DNA of 64,000 bases from Simonsiella sp051414845. Its GTDB lineage: Bacteria; Pseudomonadota; Gammaproteobacteria; Burkholderiales; Neisseriaceae. This document shows positions 50,334 through 58,912 of this stretch, one piece after another. The stretch lies in assembly GCA_051414845.1 (NCBI GenBank), contig CP183313.1:992001-1056000 (forward strand), written 5' to 3'. How positions within the stretch are numbered: position 1 is the stretch's first letter; the number at the start of each line of letters is the position of its first letter. A program made the position numbers and the translations under genes. The notes beneath the pieces were generated by a model. That model was not told where the DNA came from and made no database searches. It worked only from the letters and a program-made list of their open reading frames with translations.

Positions 50334-51416
50334 ATGAAAACCAAATTCTTCTTATTCGCTACTCTATTTTCAGGCAGCCTGAATGCCGCACCCTTGCAAG
50401 GCATGTATTTTTCGCACCAAGACTGGGAAGTTGCTTGTGACAACACGGGTACTTGTCGCGTCGCAGATTATCAGCGCGAAGAAGACAGTTTTCGCCGTTC
50501 TATTTCCGTGTTGTTTACGCGCGAAGCAGGCGAAAATGCGCCCATTAGCGGCAAAATGGTCGTGCTAGAACCTGAAGATGAAAACGGCAACATGGTTTCA
50601 AGCTTCACATTCTCGTCTCAAAGCCAATTATTGTTAAACAATCAATCATTAGGCAGCCTGAAACGAGATAAAGATGGCGTGATTTTATTAAGCGATGAGC
50701 AAACACAAACTTTGCTCAAATCTTTGAAACAACACAGTAAAATCCAATTCAAATCCAGCGGCTACACTTGGGAACTTTCCGACAAAGGCGCGGCAGCAGT
50801 GTTGCTCAAAGCCGATGAATTTCAGCAGCGACTCAATACACCTAGCGCATGGATAAAAACGGGCAGCAGCCAACATTCTGTGTTACAACCACAAGCCAAA
50901 CCCAATATTCAGGCAGCCAAAGTCGCGCAAACAGGTGAATACACGCTTAAACCCAGCGACAAACGCTACGCGCCCTTGCTCAACCGTTTGCGCGCCATCA
51001 ATAAAAAGCAAGGCGCAGACAACGAATGTTTTAGCCTGCAAAGCGATGAAAATTTGCGCGATATTCAAGTTTACCCTTTGAATAAAAATAAAGTTTTGGT
51101 AGAAGCCGTATGCGTTAATGGCGCATACCAAACTTCCTTGTTTTACGCTATTTTCAATCCACAATTGAACCAAATGATGGAAACTTTGCCACTCTGGACA
51201 TACGGTGGACAAATAGGTTATGACGCACAAACAGGCGAATTAGGTGGTAGTTTTAAAGGCCGCGGCTTGGGCGATTGTTGGAGCATGACCCAAGCGGTTT
51301 TCAATGGCAATACCTTTGTTAAAAGCAGAGAAATCGCCATGCCGATGTGCCGCGGGTTTACAGGCAACGCTTGGGAAATGCCGATTTTTATCAGCAACGT
51401 GTTGCCTACAAAATAA
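50334..51416 (+). CDS. DUF1176 domain periplasmic protein
   Basis: 360 residues with a signal peptide (about 1-19) and the DUF1176 signature SHQDWEVACDNTGTCRVADY straight after it, plus YPLNKNKVLVEAVCVNGAYQ and LGDCWSMTQAVFNG. Cysteines recur in pairs, consistent with disulfides in the periplasm. Function is unknown. The end of the signal peptide (LFSGSLNA) is itself a translated DUS, TTTTCAGGCAGCCTGAAT; two more DUS variants are read as LGSLKRD and NIQAAKVA. Confidence 0.8.
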   Translation: MKTKFFLFATLFSGSLNAAPLQGMYFSHQDWEVACDNTGTCRVADYQREEDSFRRSISVLFTREAGENAPISGKMVVLEPEDENGNMVSSFTFSSQSQLLLNNQSLGSLKRDKDGVILLSDEQTQTLLKSLKQHSKIQFKSSGYTWELSDKGAAAVLLKADEFQQRLNTPSAWIKTGSSQHSVLQPQAKPNIQAAKVAQTGEYTLKPSDKRYAPLLNRLRAINKKQGADNECFSLQSDENLRDIQVYPLNKNKVLVEAVCVNGAYQTSLFYAIFNPQLNQMMETLPLWTYGGQIGYDAQTGELGGSFKGRGLGDCWSMTQAVFNGNTFVKSREIAMPMCRGFTGNAWEMPIFISNVLPTK

Positions 51417-51449
51417 TTTTCAGGCAGCCTTTTGTAGTAGCACTATTGC

Positions 51450-51521
51450 GTAGGGTGTGTGGCGTAAGCCACGCACGCCTCTTACTAATACTAAAACGCG
51501 TGCGTACCGCACACACCTTAC
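51450..51521. repeat. GTAGGGTGTGTG-type opposed hairpin pair
   Basis: GTAGGGTGTGTGGCGTAAGC and the inverted GTAAGGTGTGTGCGGTACGC (here as complement), 72 bases in all: an inverted copy of the unit at 21072-21147. Located between the DUF1176 gene and greB. Confidence 0.65.
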
Positions 51522-51582
51522 CTGTTTACTACTGTTTTCAGGCAGCCTAAAACCCAGAAATTAACCTAATCAAAACAACATT

Positions 51583-52074
51583 ATGAGCGAAACCCCTAAA
51601 AATTATCTCACGCCCACAGGACATCAAGCCCTGCAAAACGAGTTATATCAACTTGTTCACAAAGAACGCCCCGAAATCGTGCAAATTGTGAACTGGGCGG
51701 CAAGCAATGGCGACAGAAGCGAAAACGGCGATTATCTTTATGGCAAACGCCGTATGCGCGAAATTGACCGCCGCATTCGTTTTCTTACCAAGCGTTTAGA
51801 ACACGCGCTGGTGGTAGACCCCGAAGCACGCGAAGCCACCGACCAAGTATTTTTCGCCGCAACAGTGACCATAGAACGTGGCAACGGCAGCGAGCAAACG
51901 GTCAAAATCGTTGGCGAAGACGAAATTGATTCAGCACGAAATAAAATCTCATGGAAATCGCCGCTGGCACGCGCCCTAATCAAAGCACGCGAAGGCGATA
52001 GCGTGTGCCTCAACACACCTGACGGACGCGAGCAAATTGAGATTTTGGTGGTGGAATATATTAGAATTGATTGA
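51583..52074 (+). CDS. greB: Transcript cleavage factor GreB
   Basis: Rescues backtracked RNA polymerase by stimulating RNA cleavage. The 163 residues consist of the N-terminal coiled-coil hairpin with the acidic tip (NGDRSENGDYLYGKRRMREI) and a C-terminal FKBP-like domain (VKIVGEDEIDSARNKISWKS, ALIKAREGDSVCLNTPDG). The YGKRRMREIDRRIRFL helix is diagnostic for GreB rather than GreA. There is no clear Shine-Dalgarno sequence before the ATG. Confidence 0.95.
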   Translation: MSETPKNYLTPTGHQALQNELYQLVHKERPEIVQIVNWAASNGDRSENGDYLYGKRRMREIDRRIRFLTKRLEHALVVDPEAREATDQVFFAATVTIERGNGSEQTVKIVGEDEIDSARNKISWKSPLARALIKAREGDSVCLNTPDGREQIEILVVEYIRID

Positions 52075-52104
52075 TTTCAGGCAGCCTGAAAAGAAGGATA
52101 TATT

Positions 52105-52170
52105 GTAGGTTTGGTCTCAACCCAACATTATCTAAATATCCGCTATTTGTTGGGTCAAGACCCAACCTAC
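52105..52170. repeat. GTAGGTTTGGTC/GTTGGGTC opposed hairpin pair
   Basis: GTAGGTTTGGTCTCAACCC and the inverted GTAGGTTGGGTCTTGACCC, 66 bases, with GTAG at both outer ends. It lies between the convergent greB and fpr genes and could help terminate either. Confidence 0.65.
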
Positions 52171-52194
52171 ATTTTAGAAATAACATAAGCACAA

Positions 52195-52230
52195 GTCAGG
52201 CTGCCTGAAAAACTTTTCAGGCAGCCTGAC
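52195..52230 (-). terminator. Inverted DUS pair after fpr
   Basis: GTCAGGCTGCCTGAAAA and TTTTCAGGCAGCCTGAC, 17-base perfect arms with a two-base loop, 14 bases after the fpr stop. Tract of T is weak. Confidence 0.65.
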
Positions 52231-52243
52231 TCTTTAACACAAA

Positions 52244-53023
52244 TTATTGTTCCACAAACGCGCGTTCAATCAAATAATCGCCGCGCACGCCTGTTTTTGG
52301 CGACGCCACCAAACCGAAACTATCCAAAATTTCCGCCGTATCTTTGTTCATCGGCATGCTGCCGCACAACATGGCGCGGTCGTCTTTCGGATTCATCGGC
52401 GACAAACCGATGTCTTCAAAGATTTTGCCCGATTTCAACAAATCGGTTAAACGCCCTTGGTGTTCAAACGGTTCACGCGAAACGACTGGGTAATAAATCA
52501 ATTTTTCGCGCACCATGTCGCCCAAAAATTCGTGATTCGGCAAATCTTTAGTGAAATGGTCGTAATACGCCAAATCCGCTTTATGGCGCACGCCGTGTAC
52601 CAAAATCACTTTTTCAAATTGCTCGTAAATTTCAGGGTCGCGCGTTACGCTCAAAAATGGGGCTAAACCCGTGCCTGTGGACAACAAATACAAATGTTTG
52701 CCGCCTTCGTTCAAATCGCTAGCGATGAGTGTGCCTGTCGGTTTTTTGCTGATGAGAATTTCATCGCCCACTTTCAAATGCTGTAAACGGCTGGTCAATG
52801 GACCATCCTGCACTTTGATGGAGAAAAATTCCAAATGCTCTTCCCAGTTTGCGCTGGCGACGCTGTACGCACGCATCAGCGGTTTGCCGTCCACCATCAA
52901 GCCAATCATCACAAATTGACCGTTTTCAAAGCGCAAACTTTCATCGCGCGTGCAAGTGAATGAAAAATACGCGTCTGTCCAGTGGTGTACGGATAAAACT
53001 TCTTGGGTGTTGAATGCTGCCAT
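52244..53023 (-). CDS. fpr: Ferredoxin--NADP+ reductase
   Basis: FAD enzyme moving electrons between NADPH and ferredoxin or flavodoxin. The 259 residues contain the FAD motif MRAYSVASANWEEHLEFFSI, the NADP region YLLSTGTGLAPFLSVTRDP, and MLCGSMPMNKDTAEIL; it ends YLIERAFVEQ as in bacterial Fpr. A ferredoxin gene lies 115 bases upstream on the same strand, a plausible electron acceptor, with nrdB before that: a set that could supply electrons to the ribonucleotide reductase cofactor. Confidence 0.94.
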   Translation of the reverse strand: MAAFNTQEVLSVHHWTDAYFSFTCTRDESLRFENGQFVMIGLMVDGKPLMRAYSVASANWEEHLEFFSIKVQDGPLTSRLQHLKVGDEILISKKPTGTLIASDLNEGGKHLYLLSTGTGLAPFLSVTRDPEIYEQFEKVILVHGVRHKADLAYYDHFTKDLPNHEFLGDMVREKLIYYPVVSREPFEHQGRLTDLLKSGKIFEDIGLSPMNPKDDRAMLCGSMPMNKDTAEILDSFGLVASPKTGVRGDYLIERAFVEQ

Positions 53024-53138
53024 TTTGTAACTTTCTGTTTTAAATGTTTTTTAATTTTCAGGCTGCCTAAAAATTATGGTTTTAGAATAAAAGCGCAATT
53101 ATACATCAGATGCGAGTGGTTTTCAGGCTGCCTGAAAA

Positions 53139-53429
53139 CTATTGCGCAAACAAATCAGGTTCATCGCCATCAAATTCATACGCGCGCACGGCAATCGTGA
53201 TGTCTTCTTTGACGCGACAACAACAAGGCAAAATCTCATCAGGCATCAAAAACGCCATTGGCATTTCATCATAGCTGACGCTGCCTGAAAGAATTTTGGT
53301 GCGACACGAGCCGCAATATCCGCTGCGGCATTGGTATTCTATTTCATGCCCTGTGCGTTCCAAGGCTTCAAGTAGCGTTTCATTATCGTGTAAAAGAAAA
53401 GTTTTGCTATCGGTGCTGATTTGAGGCAT
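53139..53429 (-). CDS. [2Fe-2S] ferredoxin, YfaE type
   Basis: 96-residue plant-type ferredoxin. The cluster cysteines are in YQCRSGYCGSCRTKIL and LPCCCRV, i.e. C-x4-C-x2-C plus a distal Cys. In E. coli the equivalent YfaE reduces the diferric centre of NrdB to rebuild its tyrosyl radical; here the gene follows nrdB by about 45 bases on the same strand, supporting that role. A DUS is read as ILSGSVSYD directly after the third cysteine. Confidence 0.9.
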   Translation of the reverse strand: MPQISTDSKTFLLHDNETLLEALERTGHEIEYQCRSGYCGSCRTKILSGSVSYDEMPMAFLMPDEILPCCCRVKEDITIAVRAYEFDGDEPDLFAQ

Positions 53430-53473
53430 TTTTTTGGTTTCAGGCTGCCTGAAATGTTCAGGCAGCCTTTCAA

Positions 53474-54628
53474 TTAAAGTTCAAAATCGCCCAAATCATC
53501 CGCATTTACTTTTGCATCAATTTGACCGACTAAATAAGACGAAATTTCCACTTCTTGCGGTGCAACTTGCACATTGTCTGACGACAACCACGCATTTATC
53601 CAAGGAATCGGATTTTGCGTTGATTCGGGAAACGCAGCTGGCAAGCCAACGGCAAGCATGCGGTGATTGGTAATGTATTCAACGTATTGGCTCAAAATTT
53701 GTTTATTTAAACCAATCATTGAGCCGTCTTTAAACAGATAATCTGCCCACTCTTTTTCCTGCTCGGCGGCGCGTTTAAATAAAGCAAAGCATTGTTCATG
53801 CAACTCGGCAGCGATTTCCTTCATTTCAGGGTCGTCAACGCCATTGCGCATTAAATTGAGCATATGTTGCGTACTGGTTAAATGCAAGGCTTCATCACGC
53901 GCGATGAGTTTGATGATTTTGGCGTTGCCTTCCATCAATTCGCGTTCAGCAAAAGCAAATGAACAAGCAAATGAAACATAGAAACGGATGGCTTCCAATA
54001 CGTTCACGCACATCAAGCATAAATACAATTTTTTCTTCAATTCACGCTTTGAAATGCGTACGGTTTTACCGCCAACATGATGCTCACCTTCGCCTAATAG
54101 ATTGAAATATTGCGTGTATTCAATCAAATCATCGTAGTAGCAAGCAATGTCTTCGGCGCGCGCGATGATGTATTCGTTTTGCACAATGTCGTCAAATACT
54201 ACCGACGGGTCGTTAACAATATTGCGGATAATGTGCGTATAACTGCGCGAGTGAATGGTCTCGCTAAACGACCACGTTTCAATCCACGTTTCCAATTCAG
54301 GTAGCGAAACCAAAGGCAACAAAGCCACATTTGGGCTACGTCCTTGAATCGAATCGAGCAAGGTTTGGTATTTTAAGTTGCTGATAAAAATATGTTTTTC
54401 GTGGTCGGGCAAATTGGCATAATCAATGCGGTCACGCGATACGTCAATTTCTTCAGGACGCCAAAAAAACGAAAGCTGCTTTTCAATCAGCTTTTCAAAA
54501 ATCTCATAACGCTGCTGGTCATAGCGCGCCACATTAACAGGTTGCCCAAAAAACATCGGCTCAAGCAAAGCATTGTTTGGTGTTTTTGGGAACGTACTGT
54601 AGTGCATTTCTAAATGTTCGCAAAACAT
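53474..54628 (-). CDS. nrdB: Ribonucleoside-diphosphate reductase class Ia, beta subunit
   Basis: Di-iron protein holding the tyrosyl radical used by NrdA to make deoxyribonucleotides. The 384 residues are close to the enterobacterial form: EPMFFGQPVNVARYDQQRYE, FWRPEEIDVSRDRIDY, FSETIHSRSYTHIIRNIVND (metal ligands), ARDEALHLTSTQHMLNL, and the C-terminal tail needed for NrdA binding. AGGA lies nine bases before this ATG; an internal ATG seven codons in is possible. nrdA is not adjacent. Confidence 0.96.
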   Translation of the reverse strand: MFCEHLEMHYSTFPKTPNNALLEPMFFGQPVNVARYDQQRYEIFEKLIEKQLSFFWRPEEIDVSRDRIDYANLPDHEKHIFISNLKYQTLLDSIQGRSPNVALLPLVSLPELETWIETWSFSETIHSRSYTHIIRNIVNDPSVVFDDIVQNEYIIARAEDIACYYDDLIEYTQYFNLLGEGEHHVGGKTVRISKRELKKKLYLCLMCVNVLEAIRFYVSFACSFAFAERELMEGNAKIIKLIARDEALHLTSTQHMLNLMRNGVDDPEMKEIAAELHEQCFALFKRAAEQEKEWADYLFKDGSMIGLNKQILSQYVEYITNHRMLAVGLPAAFPESTQNPIPWINAWLSSDNVQVAPQEVEISSYLVGQIDAKVNADDLGDFEL

Positions 54629-54770
54629 GGTTGTGTTCCTAGTGAAAATTTAAGGCGCGTATTTTACTGCAAAACGCGTTTTCAAACACGCTTTATAAGC
54701 CCACAAAAATCAAATTTTTTAAAGTTTTGCGCTGAAATTTGGCTTTCAGGCAGCCTGAAAATAGCAAATA

Positions 54771-54797
54771 AAAAACCATGCGCTTGCATGGCTTTTT
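54771..54797. terminator. Bidirectional terminator between the coiled-coil gene and nrdB
   Basis: CCATGC-GCTT-GCATGG flanked by AAAAA and TTTTT, functional in principle on both strands; it most likely serves the gene ending at 54812. Confidence 0.85.
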
Positions 54798-54811
54798 ATT
54801 AATTGAGAGAC

Positions 54812-55318
54812 TTACATGCGACCTAACTCGCGTTGCAAAGCTTGAATATTTTGCTGACGATCCAAAACCGCGCTCTCTAAACTACGAATTCGCGTCTGAT
54901 GACCTGAATCAGATTGCCCACTCACCGCGCGTCCTTCGGCTAAGGCTTTTTGCGCACTGGCTAACGCATTGCGTTCATTATTAAGCTCTTGTTCTAAAAT
55001 CGCACGACGACTCCCACTTCGCGCAGAATTCAATTTAGGTGCTGTCGCAACAGGTGCCACGTGTGCAACTGGTACACTGCGTGCAGGAGCTGCCGAAGCC
55101 GCACGGCGAACAGGTTGCGTAGCGCGCGGCTCATCATTGCTGCTGATAACACGCGCTTTCACCGCCGTATAACTACCAATTTTATTGCCTAAATCCGCAC
55201 GTCCTGAACCATTTCTCGGGCTAGAAGTATAGCAACCAGGCCCGCAGCTATACACTTCTGCCGCCGCAAACGATGCTACTACCAATAATAATGCGCCCAA
55301 TACAACTTGTTTTTTCAT
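54812..55318 (-). CDS. Periplasmic coiled-coil protein of unknown function
   Basis: 168 residues: a signal peptide (1-20, ending ASFAAA), a short cysteine motif YSCGPGCYTS at the mature N-terminus, a Pro/Ala/Arg-rich low-complexity middle (RAASAAPARSVPVAHVAPVA), and a C-terminal coiled coil of about 60 residues (RAILEQELNNERNALASAQK through IQALQRELGRM). The plan suggests an envelope protein that oligomerises through the coil. I do not recognise the family. ABC-F lies upstream and nrdB downstream; no functional link is apparent. Confidence 0.65.
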   Translation of the reverse strand: MKKQVVLGALLLVVASFAAAEVYSCGPGCYTSSPRNGSGRADLGNKIGSYTAVKARVISSNDEPRATQPVRRAASAAPARSVPVAHVAPVATAPKLNSARSGSRRAILEQELNNERNALASAQKALAEGRAVSGQSDSGHQTRIRSLESAVLDRQQNIQALQRELGRM

Positions 55319-55333
55319 CTTTTATTCCTTCAT

Positions 55334-57256
55334 TCAGGCTGCCTGAAACTCGGCTTCGATTTGCGCGTCAATCGCTTCCAAATCTTCCTGCCATTGCAGC
55401 CAATTTTCTTCTAGACTTTGTAATTTTACTTTAACTTCCGCCGCTTGCGCCAATATTTCTTGCAATTTCGCCTTATTTTCAGGCAAATAAGCACTTTCTT
55501 GCGACAAAAATTCATCACACGCCGCCTGTTTTTCTTGCAAAGCCGCCATTTCCTTTTCGGCTTTTTCAATTTTTTGCTGGATTGGTTTGCAGCGTTTTGC
55601 CTTTTCCTGCCGCATTTGTGCCTCCAAACGCTTCACATCTTTCCGATTTTGTGACTGACTGGACTGGGCAGGCGCGTTGGCTGCATTTTCCTGAGCCAAA
55701 CGCCATGCGCGGTAATCGTTCAAATCGCCGTCAAATGCGTTCAGGCTGCCTGAATGAATTAACAGAAATTGGTCGGTGGTCGCTTCAATCAAACTGCGGT
55801 CGTGCGACACCAAAATCATCGCGCCTTGAAAACTCTGCAACGCCACCGTCAGCGCGTGGCGCATATCCAAGTCCAAATGGTTGGTCGGCTCGTCCAGCAG
55901 CAGCAAATTCGGCTTTTGCCACACCAACATCGCCAACGCCAAACGCGCTTTTTCACCGCCCGAAAATGGTTCAATCGGCTGCGTTGCCATATCGCCAATA
56001 AAATTAAATCCGCCCAAATAGTTACGAATTTCTTGCTCTCGCACATCGGGCGACAATTGTTGAATATGCCAAATTGGGCTTTGGTCATCGCGCAACGTAT
56101 CCAATTGATGTTGCGCGAAATATCCGATATTTAATTTGTCAGACTTGATGATTTGTCCGCTCACGGGTTTCAGGCTGCCTGCAAGGGCTTTGATAAAGGT
56201 GGATTTGCCCGAACCATTCACACCCAGCAAACCAAATCGCGCCCCATTTTCCAGAGATAAAGTCATGTTTTTCAGAATAATTTCATCGCCATAAGCCAAA
56301 TTGACCGCATCCAATTTCAATAAAGGATTGGGCAAATGCGTGGGCTGCTCAAATTCAAAACTGAATTCGCTGTCCAAATGCGCGGGGGAGATTAATTCCA
56401 ATTTTTCCAATGCTTTAACGCGGCTTTGCGCTTGCGTGGCTTTGGTGGCTTTTGCCTTAAATCGATCAATAAAAGACTGTAAATGCTTGATGTGCGCCTG
56501 TTGTTTGGTGTAGGCAGCCTGCTGATTGGCTAATCGTTGGGCGCGTTCTTTCAGGTAAAAATCATAATTGCCGCCGTAGCTGTGCAATTTTTTTGCTGAT
56601 AATTCAAGGGTGTGGGTGGTGGTCGCATTCAAAAAATCGCGGTCGTGCGAAATAATGATTTGCGTACACGGCAGCGCGGCGAGATGGCTTTCCAGCCACA
56701 ACACGGTTTCCAAATCCAAATGGTTGGTCGGTTCGTCCAGCAACAATAAATCGGCGCGACACATCAATGCCTGCGCCAAATTCAGCCGCATGCGCCAACC
56801 GCCCGAAAATGCCTTTACAGGTTTGATGTGCTCTTCTTGAGAAAAACCTAAACCGCTCAATAATTTGGCAGCGCGAGCGGGCGCGGAATAAGCGTCAATT
56901 TCGTCCAATTTGGCGTGAATTTCGGCGATTTGGTTGCCATTGTTTGCCGTTTCTGCTGCTTTTAAGGCTGCCTGAAAATATTGTAGCTGCTCGTCGCCCT
57001 GCAACACATAATCCAGAGCGGAGATATCCAAAGCAGGTGTTTCTTGCGCCACCGCTGCCAATTTCCATGTTTTAGGAATTTGGCAATCGCCGCTATCTTG
57101 CGTGATTTCGCCTTTAATCAGCGCAAATAGGCTGGATTTGCCTGTGCCGTTTTTGCCAATTAAACCAACGCGTTGACGTGGATTGATGGTGGCGGTGGCT
57201 TGGTCAAGCAAGACTTTGGTGCCGCGTTGTAGGGTGAGGTTTTTGATTTTTATCAT
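55334..57256 (-). CDS. yheS: ABC-F family ATPase, YheS-like
   Basis: Cytoplasmic ribosome-associated twin ABC ATPase. 640 residues: site 1 with GLIGKNGTGKSSLFAL, FSGGWRMRLNLAQAL and LLLLDEPTNHLDLE; the interdomain linker; site 2 with GLLGVNGSGKSTFIKAL, FSGGEKARLALAML and LLLLDEPTNHLDLD; and a C-terminal coiled coil. The length and opening (RGTKVLLDQATATINPRQRV) match E. coli YheS. There are no membrane helices, so it is not a transporter. DUS copies are read as SGSLNAFD and AGSLKPVSG, and the last codons and stop come from another (EFQAA-stop). Confidence 0.92.
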   Translation of the reverse strand: MIKIKNLTLQRGTKVLLDQATATINPRQRVGLIGKNGTGKSSLFALIKGEITQDSGDCQIPKTWKLAAVAQETPALDISALDYVLQGDEQLQYFQAALKAAETANNGNQIAEIHAKLDEIDAYSAPARAAKLLSGLGFSQEEHIKPVKAFSGGWRMRLNLAQALMCRADLLLLDEPTNHLDLETVLWLESHLAALPCTQIIISHDRDFLNATTTHTLELSAKKLHSYGGNYDFYLKERAQRLANQQAAYTKQQAHIKHLQSFIDRFKAKATKATQAQSRVKALEKLELISPAHLDSEFSFEFEQPTHLPNPLLKLDAVNLAYGDEIILKNMTLSLENGARFGLLGVNGSGKSTFIKALAGSLKPVSGQIIKSDKLNIGYFAQHQLDTLRDDQSPIWHIQQLSPDVREQEIRNYLGGFNFIGDMATQPIEPFSGGEKARLALAMLVWQKPNLLLLDEPTNHLDLDMRHALTVALQSFQGAMILVSHDRSLIEATTDQFLLIHSGSLNAFDGDLNDYRAWRLAQENAANAPAQSSQSQNRKDVKRLEAQMRQEKAKRCKPIQQKIEKAEKEMAALQEKQAACDEFLSQESAYLPENKAKLQEILAQAAEVKVKLQSLEENWLQWQEDLEAIDAQIEAEFQAA

Positions 57257-57384
57257 TTTGTTGATTAGTTTGAGTTTTATGCGAGGCGTATTGTACCGAT
57301 TTTTTCAGGCAGTCTGAAAATTTTAGATTGGATTGTTAAATCAAATTTATCATGAGCAATTCATCAATAAGCTACCTGAAAAGT

Positions 57385-57426
57385 TTCAGGCAGCCTGAAA
57401 ACATCATTGTTTTCAGGCTGCCTGAA
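57385..57426 (-). terminator. Inverted DUS pair after the porin gene
   Basis: TTCAGGCAGCCTGAAAAC and GTTTTCAGGCTGCCTGAA, 18-base perfect arms with a six-base loop, 25 bases after the porin stop. The rest of the gap to the ABC-F start holds a further DUS and no gene. Confidence 0.65.
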
Positions 57427-57450
57427 TGTTTATTTAATTAAATAAACAGA

Positions 57451-58533
57451 TTAGAAGTCATGACGCAAACCAATGCTCAAACCATAAGCTTGCAATTTGT
57501 CGCGTTGCGCAGTGTTTTTACCTGCTTGCAAGTAACCAAATTGGAAGTTGCTGGTTGTACGTTTAGAGAATTTGTAGTTTGCACCTACAACTGCTTGCCA
57601 GTATTTACCGTTACCCAAAGTTTTCACTTCATCTTGACCTGCCGCAGCTTCGCGGATACCCCAACCATATGCAGCAGATAGTTTTGGCATCCAGCCGCTA
57701 TTTGGGATATTGTAAGCAGCAGTCAAAGCAGCTTGGTGCATACGAGTTACATTAACCGCACCATTATTCAATTTGAATGGGTCATTATCTACATCACGTG
57801 CATATTGATACGCAGCTTTCAACAACCATTCATCATTTTTGAAACCAAAGTTAGTGGCCACTTGATAACCACCTTTTTTACCACGGATGTTGTTTTCACC
57901 GTTGCGAACGTAGCCACCCATTACTTCACCAAAGAAGCCTTGTGCTGGCGCGTAATGCAAACCTACACCGTAAGCAGCAGATTCTTCTGCCATAGTTGGA
58001 TTTGCGGCGTTTTTGTCGTTGTTGTCACTTGGTGAAACATACAAACGAGCTTCGAAATCGTTGAATTTAGGTGTGATGTATTGCACAGCAACACGACGTT
58101 TTACAACATCATTGCCACGGTCATATACATTCAAGCCTGGGGCGATTGCGCTGGCATTTTCCCATACGTCATAGTTATCAACGAAATCACCAACTGGGTT
58201 ATGTTGATGACCAGCACGAATTTCACCGAAACCACCTTTTAAACCGATAAATGAATTACGCGTACCAAAACCACGTTGTTTGCCGCCATTGTCACCACCG
58301 CCGATATCAACGGTTTGCTCCATTTGCCAAATTGCTTTCAAATCACCATTTAATTGCTCTTGACCTTTGAAACCGATGATAGAAGTGTAGTCAACGATTT
58401 GAGTTTTTGTACCGTCTACACCTTTGATTTTTTCAACTTCGATACCGCCACGGATTTTACCGTACAGTACAACATCAGCCATAGAAACACTGGACAGGGT
58501 CAATAAAGACAATGCGATAAGAGTTTTTTTCAT
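57451..58533 (-). CDS. Neisserial-type outer-membrane porin
   Basis: 360-residue trimeric general porin related to PorB/PorA. Signal peptide MKKTLIALSLLTLSSVSMA, then VVLYGKIRGGIEVEK, the constriction-loop region GTRNSFIGLKGGFGEIRAGH, and alternating strands ending AYGLSIGLRHDF with the C-terminal Phe. GGGAGAAATTTAAG precedes the ATG, and a long A+T-rich leader suggests strong regulation. It contains no DUS. Passive uptake of small hydrophilic solutes is expected. A porA-like phase-variable homopolymer tract is not seen in the promoter. Confidence 0.93.
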   Translation of the reverse strand: MKKTLIALSLLTLSSVSMADVVLYGKIRGGIEVEKIKGVDGTKTQIVDYTSIIGFKGQEQLNGDLKAIWQMEQTVDIGGGDNGGKQRGFGTRNSFIGLKGGFGEIRAGHQHNPVGDFVDNYDVWENASAIAPGLNVYDRGNDVVKRRVAVQYITPKFNDFEARLYVSPSDNNDKNAANPTMAEESAAYGVGLHYAPAQGFFGEVMGGYVRNGENNIRGKKGGYQVATNFGFKNDEWLLKAAYQYARDVDNDPFKLNNGAVNVTRMHQAALTAAYNIPNSGWMPKLSAAYGWGIREAAAGQDEVKTLGNGKYWQAVVGANYKFSKRTTSNFQFGYLQAGKNTAQRDKLQAYGLSIGLRHDF

Positions 58534-58912
58534 CTTAAATTTCTCCCAAAATAGATAAAAATTGACAATTTAAGTAGTTTAAAAAAGTAGGTAAGGAAAC
58601 TTTAAACTGTTCGTTTATAAAACCAGAAACTAGTCTCATAAAACTGCTTATAACTTTACCTGTTTTTATTTACTTAGGTAAAGATTTTTGTAAGCCTGTT
58701 AGTTTTATTTAATTTAAATCAAACTACCAACTCACACTCCATTCTTAAATTTCTATTATTTTCAGCAATATAATCAAAAATCAATTCATACACAAAAGTG
58801 TTGTATTTTTTACAAAAAAATCCCAGAATATCATCTAAAAATCTGCTTGCTTTATCTTATCTTTACAGTACAATGCCCGTTTTTTAACCACAACAGTAAA
58901 GAGACACACACC
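58534..58912. promoter_or_regulatory. Divergent regulatory region, porin and binding-protein genes
   Basis: The 379-base A+T-rich gap has no gene and no DUS. For the plus-strand gene, TTGCTT (58847-58852), a 16-base spacer and TACAAT (58869-58874) make a fair promoter. Toward the porin gene lies an inverted repeat, CTTTACCT ... AGGTAAAG, near 58655-58685. No certain porin promoter could be picked. Confidence 0.4.
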
